From assembly GCA_009823395.1 (NCBI GenBank), contig CM020506.1, positions 3,646,501-3,710,500 on the forward strand: DNA of 64,000 nt. The letters run 5' to 3'. The translations under genes and the position numbers were made by a program. This document shows positions 41,002-53,068 of the stretch, one piece after another. The notes beneath the pieces are model-generated. The model did not search any database, was not told the DNA's origin, and saw only the letters and a list, made by a program, of their open reading frames with translations. Position 1 is the first letter of the stretch; each line of letters opens with the position of its first letter. This DNA is from Thamnaconus septentrionalis (Eukaryota; Chordata; Actinopteri; Tetraodontiformes; Monacanthidae).

Positions 41002-44000
41002 TCGCAGGCAGCAGTCACCTCCTCCCACATCCTCCTCCTCCTCCTCCATCCTTTCACCCCTCCGTCTCCGGCCCCCCTCCTCCTCCTCACCCTCCCTCCA
41101 CCTCTCTCCCAGGGAAGCGGAGCAGACAATAGTGGCGCAGGGAGCACGTGGGTGACACTACACACAACATCTTGTCCTCCATTGTCTCTCAATGAAGTAG
41201 CTAACACAATTTATGCTGCCCCCCCCCCTCCCTCCGCAACCAGACTCACACCCTTTCTCCTCCCCACGCACACTCACACACTCTCACACTCGACACCGCC
41301 GACTCCTCCACCACCTGATTTTTCATCATCAGCTCGTTCTTCACGCGTACAAATGGCCCCGCAGAATGCGGATTGAGCCGCGCTCATCGAATTTGGATCA
41401 GTGTCAGCCGCAGCGTACGCGGGACGCATGAAGGAATCTGATGCCTGCAGGAAGTCAATCACGGCGCCCCCCGGGCTTTTGCTCGCTCTCCGTTAAGCCC
41501 ATTCCTTTTCTTTTCTTTTTTGTCAAGACACTTCCGTTTGTTCTGAACTAATGCTCGGTCCTCACGCGCGCCTTTGCAACGGCGGTGAAGTTGCGCCGAA
41601 AAAGCTCCTACAGGTGTTTGAGAGACGTCCCACATTTGTCACAACAAGCCTCTTGAAATTTGTGTTTTCGCTCCAAAGTCACTCCTCTTTTGTGTCAGCC
41701 ACGAGTTTATGACTGGCTGTAGCAATGCGGTAATGGTTATATTCACTGATTTTGGGTGCACTGCAGAGGATCACACAATCAGAAATCTGCAGGAGTGCAG
41801 GATCACAGAAGTCGATAACTAGTTGCTATCTGACATCACCGTTCAGGGATGAACCAGCTTCACCTCCAGCAGGGACATCATAAACATTAATTATGCACCG
41901 ATGGTTCACTATTTAGCAATAATCCAATTTATGATTGATCATTTATGATGACTTGATCAATAATCCGGTATTTTTTTTATATAACAGACGGAATCTATAA
42001 CAATGTCTGTGACACACATCTTTAAATTTATGCTAAGAGTTTTATATAAAATGCATTCAATGAAAAGATAGGAATTAGGATAATTCCAAGAAAATAACAG
42101 ATATCTGAGATAAACTGATATTGTGGAACATATGGTTTGATATATTGTTGTTATATCTGTTACAGGGCCTACATTCTTCCCCCATTCAGGTTTTATTCCA
42201 GAAAACAGCACATTCTGTCCTATACAAAAACACTTTTGGTTTTCGTTTTAGCTTCCTGCCCTTAATAAATAAATAAATAATGGCTTGCTGCACTTTCCAC
42301 TTGCTTGGAAAGAGCATAAAACACAGAAACCAAGCAGCAGCCAATTGTTACTATTCTAATAAAGTGGTAAACTGATTTTTTACATAATAAAATAATACAT
42401 TTGTCATGAAGTTATTTGATATGTGATTCTGGAAAAAATAGGAGGACACAGGACCTTCCGTATAAACTACAAATCACAAATTGCGATTAAAATATCCATT
42501 ATTGTTTATCTACAAAAAAGGACCTCTCCAACTTTTTTTTTAAATGTAATTAAAGCCTCCGTTCGAACTGCCAGTTTAATATTTCCATTTTCATCTCCAT
42601 CCGCTGTGCGTCCCTGGCAGGTTTATGTCTCTCTGTAGGGCCCTCAGCTCTCCACACAACCATATACCTGTCACATGGATAAAAAGGCCCCCGGCTCTGA
42701 CTTCCGCTCAGTCGGCTGTGACTGGCTGACCTCTGGGGGCCCGCGAGGGGTCACGGGGTCAAATTGGTGCACGGCCGAAGAGGCGGCGGCAGCTTGGATG
42801 CAGCCTGGACGCCGCAGTCCCAGCTGGCTCAGCAGTGCACGGTTCACATTAGAATAGAATAGAATCTATATGGTCGATGTAAATGTGCGGAGAGACACTG
42901 ACGGAGCAGAAGTCAAATCTAGAAACACAAGTAAGCACTGGACGCTTTGCACCACCCAAGTACAATAGATGGACTTAAAGCAGAGAGAGGTAAGTGAGTT
43001 CCAGAGTGACAGGTATCATGATTATTTCATATTTTTCATATTTGTTGGCATTTAATGACATGATGCCCAACACTTCTACTGATCAGCAAAAGGGAGGTGA
43101 AAACACAAGAGTGAAAAAAAGACAATTAGACTCAATGCTGCCTTTGCAGTCCTGTGACTGATGAGCCGAGGCAACATAATTACACCCCACCCTGATAATC
43201 GTTCCCCACACACTGGCTGTCTCCTCCTGATGTCACGATGTTTGATAAAAACTCCCTGGGACTTGTGAGAACAATATTGAATGTGTTATGCATTTGTAAT
43301 ATTCATTCTGTGTATTGTTTTGGCAGAAGTTGACGTACAAAATCCTTGGTAGTTTTGTGGAGCCAGTGGATGTGTTTGGTTTGGAGATTCCAGCGCTTTT
43401 GCTTCTACTCATTCATTGCTACCAGTTTTTTCTCTTAAAGCAACAAAAGAGTTGCTAAATTCCATATGATAATGAAGGCGGCAGGGACTGGTTATGGCTT
43501 TTTCTGACTTTTTAGATGGAGTCTAAAGAGATCTTCACTACTTCCCATTTTAAAAGTTCTTGTGCACTTTTTCATCCTCCTTTCTGGGTTTTTGCACATT
43601 TCAGAACAAAAACCAAAAAGGGTACATTTAAAATATGACCATGAAAAAGTTGAATTTGAACTGAAATCTGGTGGGAAAAATATCCATTTACCTAAAAGAG
43701 TGCTTCGTTTCTATGTTGTCACAATAAAAGCATTTTCATGCCAACAAAAAAGGAGAAAACAAGAAGCTCACACTATTAATACAACATTTTGACATAATCG
43801 AGACTCCATAAATCTGTTTCTTCTGTGACGGGCGGAATCTCACTCTGGAGAAATCTGGCCGTTTCTGCGCCGTGCGACTCCGGCTGGCAAGGCTGATTAA
43901 ACGCTTGTAAAGCAGCGGGCGGAGGCGACGGGCGAGCGCGCGGCCCTATCTGAGCCTGTTGAGCAGTGATAAGTGAGATAATTTGTGCTAATCACATCCA

Positions 44001-44891
44001 GTCATTAGAGAGCCATCTGAAAAACAAACGCCAGTCCCTTTCACCCGGGCATCTTTTCAGCGACTCTCTCTCGCTCTCAAAAAAAAAATCTCTCACTCCG
44101 CCATCTGACGACGAGGCAGCTGCACGCCGGTGAATGAGAGTGATTGTCTCTTTTCTTTTAATCAGCGCGCCGCCAGTGAGAACATTGAGGATTTCCCCTC
44201 TTCACTCTGTGCGCTTTTTCAAGGGGCTGATTGTGGCTCGCTGCGGAGAGCAACTTGTCATTTGTGCTCCAACACATTTCTTTTTTTTTTTATTTCGCCC
44301 CCACTTCTTCTACTTCGTCTTTTTTTTTTTTTTTACCCCCCTCCTATACACACACACTTTAACCAGCGTTGTGCAAAATGGGGTCAGGGACGCTCCGCTG
44401 AGATTTGTCTCGCACTTCTCGGCCGCAGAAGCAAATAGCAAAAACACCTCCAGTCAATTTGAAAGTGACTGGTTAAAGTCTTGCACATGCACAAGCGGGG
44501 GGCCCCCCCAGGTCGGCCCGTCTCTCCGGCGAGGGTCCGGGTTCAAGAGGTCGGGGAAGGGGATGAGGAAAAGGTTCCGAGCCATCAGGGCCGATGCGTG
44601 GCAGGAGGATACAGTTGGGACGCTGTTGGGAAGATGGGATGCCAAAAAAAGAAAAGGGTGGAAAAAGGCAAAAGGGGGTGAAGGAGGCTTGTACAACTGC
44701 ATTTTAATCTAGTCAAACCTCAATCCTGATAAAAGGAATCTGTCCATCTTCCTCTTTTCCATTCCGGGGGTCATCAATCACATGTGTCACTGGCTGCTGC
44801 CGCAACAGCGGACTGGGGGTCTCAGGGGAGCGGCCGGGGGGCCAGATCTACAGATGCTGTCCAAATTGGAAAGAAGCCGCGCGATGAAAAG

Positions 44892-44930
<39 letters not shown>

Positions 44931-46095
44931 TGTGAAGGAGACGGAGAGAGAATGAGAGAGAGAGCAGGCAGGACAGAGTGATGACCGGCCTGATGGTAGA
45001 CAGTCAAACAACAGGTGCACCGTGTTTACCAGAGAAACGTGGCAAACTGCAGGAGCTGCCTGGAAGACAATCCAGAATGTGCCTGCAGGGCTTCAGATGA
45101 AAGCCGTGCAGATTCTGCCCCATCCACCCCCCGACGTTAAGAGGATAAAAGACGGCACCGCAAATCTGGAATTATTGTTTTTCCTTGGTCAATGAATGTT
45201 TCTAAAACAATGTTTTAATGTTTTTTCCTTTCCCATTTTTTATTTTACTCACAGTGATTGTCCAGATTTCACTCTCTTGCTTGTTCAAACACAATTTTTC
45301 CCAATTTATGGTTCATTAGTTTTGACCATTTAGATTTCCATTCAATGTCTGTTTGTCTGTCCAAGCGTGCTTATTCCTGCGTTGTAAAATATATAAACCA
45401 CTCTGGACTTTCTCTGTTTTTTCTGGGATGAAAAGCGTTGAGCGTTCACACACATCAGCTCTTCAACAACAGTCTGTCTGCACAGGCCGCCAGACACGCT
45501 GCCACCTGCTCTTCAAGAGAGGGGCAGCATCGTCGCAAACACTTTGCCGCGCTGGTAAAGAGGCCATCAGGCGTAATTTGGGGTTCGCACTCTCGGCACA
45601 ACCTGAGCCGGGGGCTCAGCCATGCCAACCAGACACTGTGCCTCAAGCTGCATTCACGCTAAATACCGCATTTACCCGCAATGATTTTTGAAAGAGAAGT
45701 GAACCAAAACCACCTGGACTGAGCGACACAGTTTCAGCAGCTGCTCGTTTCTGGGACGGCGTCAACCGGAAGGAGCAGTGAACGGAAAGAAAAAAGCATG
45801 AGGAGGGGGAAAAAAAATCCATGCAATTGAATGGCCGAAAATCAACTCTGGTTTGGAAGTTTGCAACCAAAATAATGGATCACAAGCAACTGTGATGTTA
45901 TTTGTTTCTGAGATGTTTTCTGTACTAATGCCTGCAGTAGGTTGTTCCTTTTATGATCTCCTTCACTATTGCAAATTATTTGTCACCATATATTAAAAAA
46001 AAAAAAGAAACCCTCAGATGACCAAATATCAATGAACGCTTGCACATCCTCCATATTTGCCACAGAAACATTTTTCTTTTTATTTGTATGTCTTC

Positions 46096-46126
46096 TAAAT
46101 CAGTGTTTTTCAACCACTGTGCCACA
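46096..46126. repeat. Possible hAT-type element terminal fragment
   Basis: CAGTGTTTTTCAACCACTGTG matches the terminal motif shared by widespread vertebrate hAT-family elements, but no remainder of an element follows. Truncated copy suspected. Confidence 0.35.
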
Positions 46127-46802
46127 TTCACACAGGCTCTGATTCTCCACGAGGCCACGCGTCGGCACGTCAAGAGCGTTCCAGCACAAAGCGTCCCTCT
46201 GCACTCTTCTGCACCCGGTGAAAAATGATCCTGCAGCAAAAACGCCCGCTGAACCATCCGGCCTCGCTCACGGTCCCCGTGCTGCCGTCCTTGTCACCTG
46301 ATACTGACACAGAACTCTGCAGAGCTCGGCCCAGTTTCAGCCCTTCCTGCGGACGCTCGCCTTGGACTTGGCCCGGCCCGAGAAAAAGCTGCATAGCTCT
46401 GGCCCGGGGCCTCGCGCCGCTCCTCCATTCCCTGTTCAATACACAATCAACTGATGGTGTCACTGCGGGTGACATTGTCTCTACAAGTGTCATTCGCCGG
46501 CCTTGAGAGCACTTACACTAAATGGCTCTTCGCCAAATAGCCCTTCAGCGCAGGCCAGTTCAATTGCACTGTCAAAAGGAGAATTACCTGCCGCGGGGGC
46601 CCCCGCCCCATCCAACCCACCCGTCCCAAATGGTGGCACTCGCATGATAAAGGACACCGGGAATCATTTAGGCTAATGTCCCGGCATTAGAGGAGCCCGT
46701 TAGAGGAGAGGAATCGAGGATAAATCACCACATCTGCATGAGCAAGGGACAAAAAGTGAGAGCCGTCGATTTTGTCCTAATTGAGAGGCGCGTCACAAGG
46801 AG

Positions 46803-46804
<2 letters not shown>

Positions 46805-46862
<58 letters not shown>
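46805..46862. repeat. (GT)n microsatellite, about 29 copies
   Basis: Uninterrupted GT dinucleotide repeat in intergenic DNA. Confidence 0.95.
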
Positions 46863-46865
<3 letters not shown>

Positions 46866-48664
46866 GTTTTAAAGGGAGGGGGGGTGAGAAAGAACCGTTG
46901 CAGGGCTCCAGCTGTAACGCCGCAGCAGCAACAGACTGCATTTTCTCTTGTTGGACATAGTGGGATTTTCTTTTTCTGGAGGGTGGAGGGGTTGGGGGAG
47001 TATTTAGGGGGAGCTTACCAGAAAAAGTGAGAGGTCGAGGGAGGGAGGGGGAGGGGGTGTTGTTAGGTTAGACGGGGAACTCTCACCCTCGCACACCCTT
47101 TGTCTCCCGGCCATCTGCTGAGATTTCATAATGGTCGCGAGCGAGTGAGGAGGGGAGGCGTCGCGGCATTGTGGGGCTGGATGGGGGGGCTTGAGGGGAG
47201 GGCAGGGAGGGGAGGCGGGGGAGGGGGAGGGGGCTACATTCCGTCACCTCACAACCATCCACGCCGCAGAGCCACGCTGGGCCAGGCCACAGGAGGCCGC
47301 AGCGGCTCCGAAATTTACAGCCCCGCTGACCCAACGGCGATGACTCTCCATTTCCCAAACACTCACTCGGGTTTTTATTGCTCATTTCGTTGAGGAGTGG
47401 AACGAGAGAGAGAGAGAGAGAGGGGGGAAGAAGCCATTTGTGGAAACGCCAGGAAGCAAACTTGGGCTCGGCATCGCCATGTTACATAGAATATGGAATT
47501 GAGTTTTGATATCTGAGAGGGACGGATGGTTCACCGGATCCTCCAGCAGATTTTCAAGGATGCTGAAATCTTAGTGAACTGAACTTAAGTTGCATTTGAA
47601 TGAGAGAATGACATTAGATGTGGGGTCTCATTGCAAGTTTTTCAAACAGAGGGAAATTTACATTTTACAATGTGGTTTGTGCTCTGAAAAATTATTTATA
47701 CATATATATATAAATCAAACATGTGTTGAACTTCAAAAGCAGTCATAAGTTGGACTTTTTGTTGAACTTTTGAATATGCCAAAAAAAAATTCACAGTTTT
47801 CTACTTAAGGCTGCAAAGTGTCCTCCTACTCTGCTCTGCTTTCATTCAAATTACATCCCAATCTTTTTTTTTTTCACTTGTGCATATACTTCCAAGTACT
47901 TCCACCATGACATCAGAGCAAAACTCATCACAGGAGACACATCTTTTGCTTCACCCGCCACCTCCAATTTTCTGTACATGAAACATTTCTTGGTCTTCAA
48001 GGTTCAATGCAGTCTGCAACCAGACGGAGTATCATCAGCACCCACTGCCGAGGTAAAGAAGCCTTAAAAAATATCCCCGAGCACAACGTCTGAAACTAAG
48101 GTTCACATATTAATGCATCGTGTGGCATTTATTCAACCTATTCCTATTGGACAGAACAGGGCTTTTTTCTGCTCCCTGGTATCAATGTTGTGTGCAGGTG
48201 GTGCCTAAAGTCTTAAAGCACGTTACAGAGTAAAAGTATTCTGAGGACTTAAGACTTAGTGATTCTTAAGACTGGTGGTCCCTTTAAAGTTGTGTCAATC
48301 TAATCTGTTGCGCCAGATGGGATGTTTCCTAAACCCTTTTGCTTTATGTGACGTATCCATCTGGTGAAAAGCCCAGAGAAAACATTTCAGATTGTTGATT
48401 TCATAGAAGTACCACTGATATCCTGATGTACCCACAAAACAGCAATTAGAAATACGAGGACAATAAACCACCTGATCATTAAAAAAACAACTTATATTAA
48501 AAAACACTTCTTTGAGTATTGACATTTTATTTGCTGAGATTGATTCCCCAAAACGCAGCATTGAGAATGATCTCCTCCTCCTGCAGACACCTGTTGTTCA
48601 CTTCCTGTTCTTCAGGCCCACAACTGTGTTCAGGAGTTCAGTTGTTTTATTTCAGGAAAGAAAG

Positions 48665-48707
<43 letters not shown>
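48665..48707. repeat. (CAG)n trinucleotide repeat, about 14 copies
   Basis: Pure CAG on the plus strand and CTG on the minus strand. Depending on frame it reads as Gln, Ser or Ala on plus, and Leu on minus. No gene that contains it could be confirmed. Confidence 0.95.
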
Positions 48708-49576
48708 GCGTCGTCGTTGGACTCTGCGTCACTTTGTTGCCGCACCGGTTTGGACAGATTTGACAGGCACTCCAGGAAGTGCAGGGCGTTCTGAAGAATG
48801 ACACGGCAGAAACACGTTGTCACAGCATCTGATATGAGCGACCCACCACATCCAGCCGAAAACCGCACCTAGCTGGAACCTGCTGTCGCCCTTAAAACAG
48901 GTTGCCTGCCCCCCTCCTGGATGAGAGAGATCAAACATCCTGTGGAGAAAACGGTCGGTCTTGAGTACAGCTGACGGCAGATCAGGTCGGGGCAGCGGCA
49001 GAGTGAGACTTCACAGTTAAACCAGTGTTACTGGAGACTCAGCGAGGAAACACACCTAGAGTGGCTACAAACACACCTGCCTTGTCTCTTGCTGCACTAA
49101 AACAATACACATGCATCAACCAGGGAGAAACTTTTTTTTGTTTTGTTTTTTGTTTTGTTTTTTTCGTTGTTTTTTTTTTTTGAATTAATTTTTTTGTTTG
49201 TTTGGCCAGATGACAGTGAGGGAGAACTACTTCTGGGTAATTGACAACAGATATAACAGCTAGATTCTGTATTTAGAATTTTTGCAACAAGTGGTGAGCA
49301 TCCCATAAGACTTTCTGTGCACGACTTCATCTGACGAAAGCAACTTTTTCTTTTGTTTTATCTCAACGCATTGATGCGAGCTGTATAAAACAAAAATGCA
49401 AATCAACCACAAGGAAAAAAAATCTGTCTCATTAAACTAATTGGCACGCTCAGCATGGGCCGCGCGTTTGTTGCACTCGTGCGTGCATGCACGTGACCCC
49501 ACGAGCAGATGGGCTCCGCCACACTGCGCTGCTTAGCCCCAAACACATGCATCAGGTCGAAAAGGGAGAGTGAATG

Positions 49577-49617
<41 letters not shown>

Positions 49618-50602
49618 CAGCGACCATCTGACACCTCCCACAGCCGGACTACAGCCCCCCCCCCCACCACCGCCACCACCAGCAGCTCCACCTCAGCCTG
49701 TGCTTTACATGAGAATGTGACAAATGGAGTGCAATCCAGCCAATTGAGTCAATTATGGAGGGGTCACCTGAATGCTTCTGATAATAAGGACCGTTAAGGA
49801 GAAAAGTGACCCAAATGGCAGCACAGTATTTCTCAAAAGGCAGTGCTGCGTTCAGCCCTTCTCAAGTACTTTGTCTGGAAAAATTGAAATAAAATAAAAT
49901 TCCCTGTATTCATTTATTCAACCAGTTTTGTTTCTTGGGTCTTTGAATTTCTGTTTCCTTCGAGCTGGATTTGAGACTTTACGTCGCCTCTTGTGGTCTT
50001 CTGGGTTGCATGGATCCCTTATAAATGGTTTGAACGATAAAAAAAAAAAAATGCAAAACTTGAAAAAGTTAAGAAATATTAAAAAAAAGATTCTTCCTTA
50101 TTTGTGATGTGATAATATTTAGACTATATGAGTTTCAATTTAGAGAGAACTGTTGAATACAAATTTATAAGGTCACAAGACATCAGTTAGAGCAGAAGGA
50201 GCAACAACACTGGAAGCAGCAGAAGACTAAATGGATTTCTGGAAGTCTGGAGGGATTTCTGGGATGCTCGAGTGTCCGAGGCTGCTGTGCCAGAGTCCCG
50301 GAAGAAAAATAAGCACCTGAAAATCTAAGACCGTTCAGATTTGTCTTGTCCTGGCAGCAGAGGGAGGCCACTGTTTGCAATGCTTTTTTTCTTCTTCTTT
50401 TTTGCAATCATGTCGTTTTGTTCCTTTCGGCACAGATGTTGCCTGCCGCTACCCAACAATCATTCTGATTGATCGTCACGCGACGCAACCGCTTCCCTTT
50501 CACTGTTTGATACAGTGGAGGTGTGGGGCTGCTTGTCCATCACAGGAGATACGATTAGAGTGATGGAGGGCCCGTCACATTTTTTGTTTCGTGGATCTCT
50601 TT

Positions 50603-50635
<33 letters not shown>

Positions 50636-51522
50636 GACACACACACACACACACTAGTTGAAATTAAGACATTGGGTCAGACAAGGAAGACATGGTTTGA
50701 AGGACTAAGAAAGGCTTTTATTTCAGTATTTTTACTTAAAATTAGTGTGTGGTAATTAAATGAACATAATCTGTTGTTTATAATAAAGAAAATTATTTTA
50801 AATTAATATCGATTTTTTTTTTTTTTTTAACTTTTTGAGGTCAGGTCAAGTCAGTTTTCTTCACTTTGTTTGCAAGATTCCGTCGTTAGCGTGGCAGCAT
50901 GGCATCAGGCTGATTGCCTCTCCTTGGAGGAGCTCAGCCAGCAGCTTCTGCGTGTCGGATAGCAGCGATTGAAGAGCACCCAGCTGTAGCACCCACACAG
51001 TGATTGATTCAACCAAGGCCTTTTTTCCCCCCCAAGGGGGATGTGTGTGAGTGTGTCACGTGCTGCCTTTTGTCCCGTCCTCCCTGCAGCAAAGACGATG
51101 CAAATAAGAAGAGGCAACAACAGCTGTCAGACGGGGACGCTGCGTCTCGTTTTGCTTCCGCGAGCATCTTGCTGCCGGACCCGCCGAGATGGATGAGGAG
51201 GAGCTCCTGTGCGCCGCCGTCCGGCTCAGCCTCCTCCGAAAGCCAGTTTCAGCACTGCCGTCTGTCCCAGGCTGCTGGGTGAGCCGGTGCTGTCTGTGCT
51301 CTCTGACAGAAGCACGCCGCTTGACTGTCTGATTGATTGTTGAATATAAAATCTCTTCTGCCACAAGAGTCCATACAGACATGCTTGTAAAAACGGCATT
51401 TGGAGCTGATGAACTGAAGCAACTTTTTGTCTTTAAGACTCAAAAAACAAACAAAATTGTGATCACTAATTAGCCTACTTGCAATTGGAACTTGTTATGA
51501 CAGCATAGCTCTTTATGGTCTG

Positions 51523-51560
51523 ATATACTTATTTTTGGAGTATATCAAAAATAAGTATAT
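51523..51560. other. Perfect 15-bp inverted repeat (hairpin)
   Basis: ATATACTTATTTTTG at 51523-51537 is the exact reverse complement of CAAAAATAAGTATAT at 51546-51560, with an 8-nt loop. It sits in intergenic AT-rich DNA and belongs to no recognised gene. Confidence 0.75.
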
Positions 51561-52085
51561 TTCTCCTGGACCATTGTGAAGGCTCCCAAACATGATAAAG
51601 AAAAGTCATACAATGTCAGTAATACTGCCCAACAGAGAGCAGGACAGAAAAAATAGACCTGGTGGTATTTGTCACTAAACAGTATTAGATCTTGCATGTC
51701 TTGTAAACATTTACTTACAAGTAGAGCAAGGTTTAAAACAAACAAACAAAAAAAAAAAAAACAGGAGTTTTTAAAATGTAAAACTAACCATTTACTTTAG
51801 ACTGGACAATTAGCTACCAATTGCACAGTGCAGTAAGAGCCCGAAGAATGAAGACACAAAGGTGTGCAAAAGTAATAACGTTTAATTCAAATAAAATCAT
51901 TGGGACAGGTCACCATCACCCCGAGAGATTCAACCCGTTATAAAATAAACATCCAAAGCAGGCCTTTGCTGTGTGTGAAGACAAAGGCTTCAGTGAGAAC
52001 ACAAAGGTCAGCCCAGAGGCCAAAGAAACCAAACCGAGGACCCCCACAAAAAAAAGTCTGAACCGAAGTAAGGATGAAAAAAAAA

Positions 52086-52130
52086 TATATATATATATAT
52101 TTATACATATATATATATATATATGTATAA
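52086..52130. repeat. Imperfect AT palindrome
   Basis: (AT)n arms flank TTTATAC and GTATAAA, so the stretch is close to self-complementary. Confidence 0.8.
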
Positions 52131-52929
52131 ATGTATATTGCAGCTCCGCCTGCTCAGGACAGCACAGTGGTGATCGTACAAACAACCTTCTTTGATGACA
52201 GACAGAACTCGGACCTGTAGGCACCCTCCACCTCGTAATCTCCCTCCTGGCTGCTAATAATCAATCACTATCACAAAGCGCTAGATGAACCATATGGCAC
52301 ACAGAACATGAGTGATGAGCCAGGTATCGTGCACTGTTAATACATATGTTTGGCTGAATGTCTTATAGCAGTTTATTCCCAAGTACCAGACATGCGCTCG
52401 TTTACAGAAAAAGGCCCGTCAAATTCACATCGTCGGGATGGTGGAAGCTGGGGAATTTTGAACGGAGTAGGTTTGTTATGTTGTTTTTTTTTTTTTAAAT
52501 TCTCTTTCAAGGAAGCATTCCGTAGAAGTTCAAGTTTGTTGCTTTTTCCAATAACAACATGGAATGATTGTTTTACATTTCAGCAGGGGTTACAGGAAGA
52601 TATATATATCTATAGTGAGTCAATTTTGCTTCCCAAACCACATTCACCTTTAGTGACGAATCCAGCACACACTCTAACGACACACAGGCTGGCACACTCA
52701 ATCAAGGTTATTACATTCTGGATTTAGAACACAAAGATAATAATAATTTTTATTATTAAAACAAAATCGGAAAAAAAACAAACTTAGGATGTACAGTATT
52801 CTGCTTTACGCCGTGAACTCGAATGTGTGACGAACAACTTTGTCAGGGGGTGCGCGCCGTCCCCCGCGCCTCCCTCCTCTCTGCCCGTCAGGGGTCTCCC
52901 TGGGAAGGAAGCTGGAATACATGACAACT

Positions 52930-52931
<2 letters not shown>

Positions 52932-52992
<61 letters not shown>

Positions 52993-53060
52993 CGAGAGAA
53001 AGAGGAGGAGAGAGAGAGATTGAGAGAAGAGAGAGAGAAAGAGCGGGGGAGAGAGAGTTA
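52932..53060. repeat. (GT)n(GA)n microsatellite at the ube2v1 3' end
   Basis: About 58 bp of GT followed by imperfect GA/GAGAAA repeats, ending 9 bp beyond the ube2v1 stop. It would therefore form the first part of the 3' UTR as a pyrimidine-rich then CA-rich tract on the minus strand. A minus-strand AATAAA motif near 52750 is the nearest poly(A) candidate. Confidence 0.9.
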
Positions 53061-53068
53061 GAGGGAGT

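Larger units (their letters stand above)
41110..52740. other. About 11.6 kb of intergenic DNA between the Scratch gene and ube2v1
   Basis: No gene of known family is recognised. Non-repetitive blocks rich in homeobox-like TAAT/ATTA and GATAA motifs, at about 43920-44040, 46540-46790, 48330-48480 and 49690-49795, look like candidate conserved regulatory elements. Microsatellites: (GT)n 44894-44928, (GT)n 46805-46862, (GA)n about 47405-47423, (CAG)n 48665-48707, (GT)n 49579-49616 and (CA)n about 50616-50654. An AT-rich inverted tract lies at 52086-52130. Confidence 0.5.

Noticed and set aside
44134..44712. 192-residue plus-strand frame with Phe-rich runs
   Set aside because: Depends on poly(T) stretches. 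There is no recognisable domain, and frames in two phases overlap equally.
51004..51282. 92-residue plus-strand frame near a CCCTGCAG acceptor-like site
   Set aside because: A coding exon was considered (SKDDANKKRQQQLSDGD), but no family, partner exon or donor could be supported.
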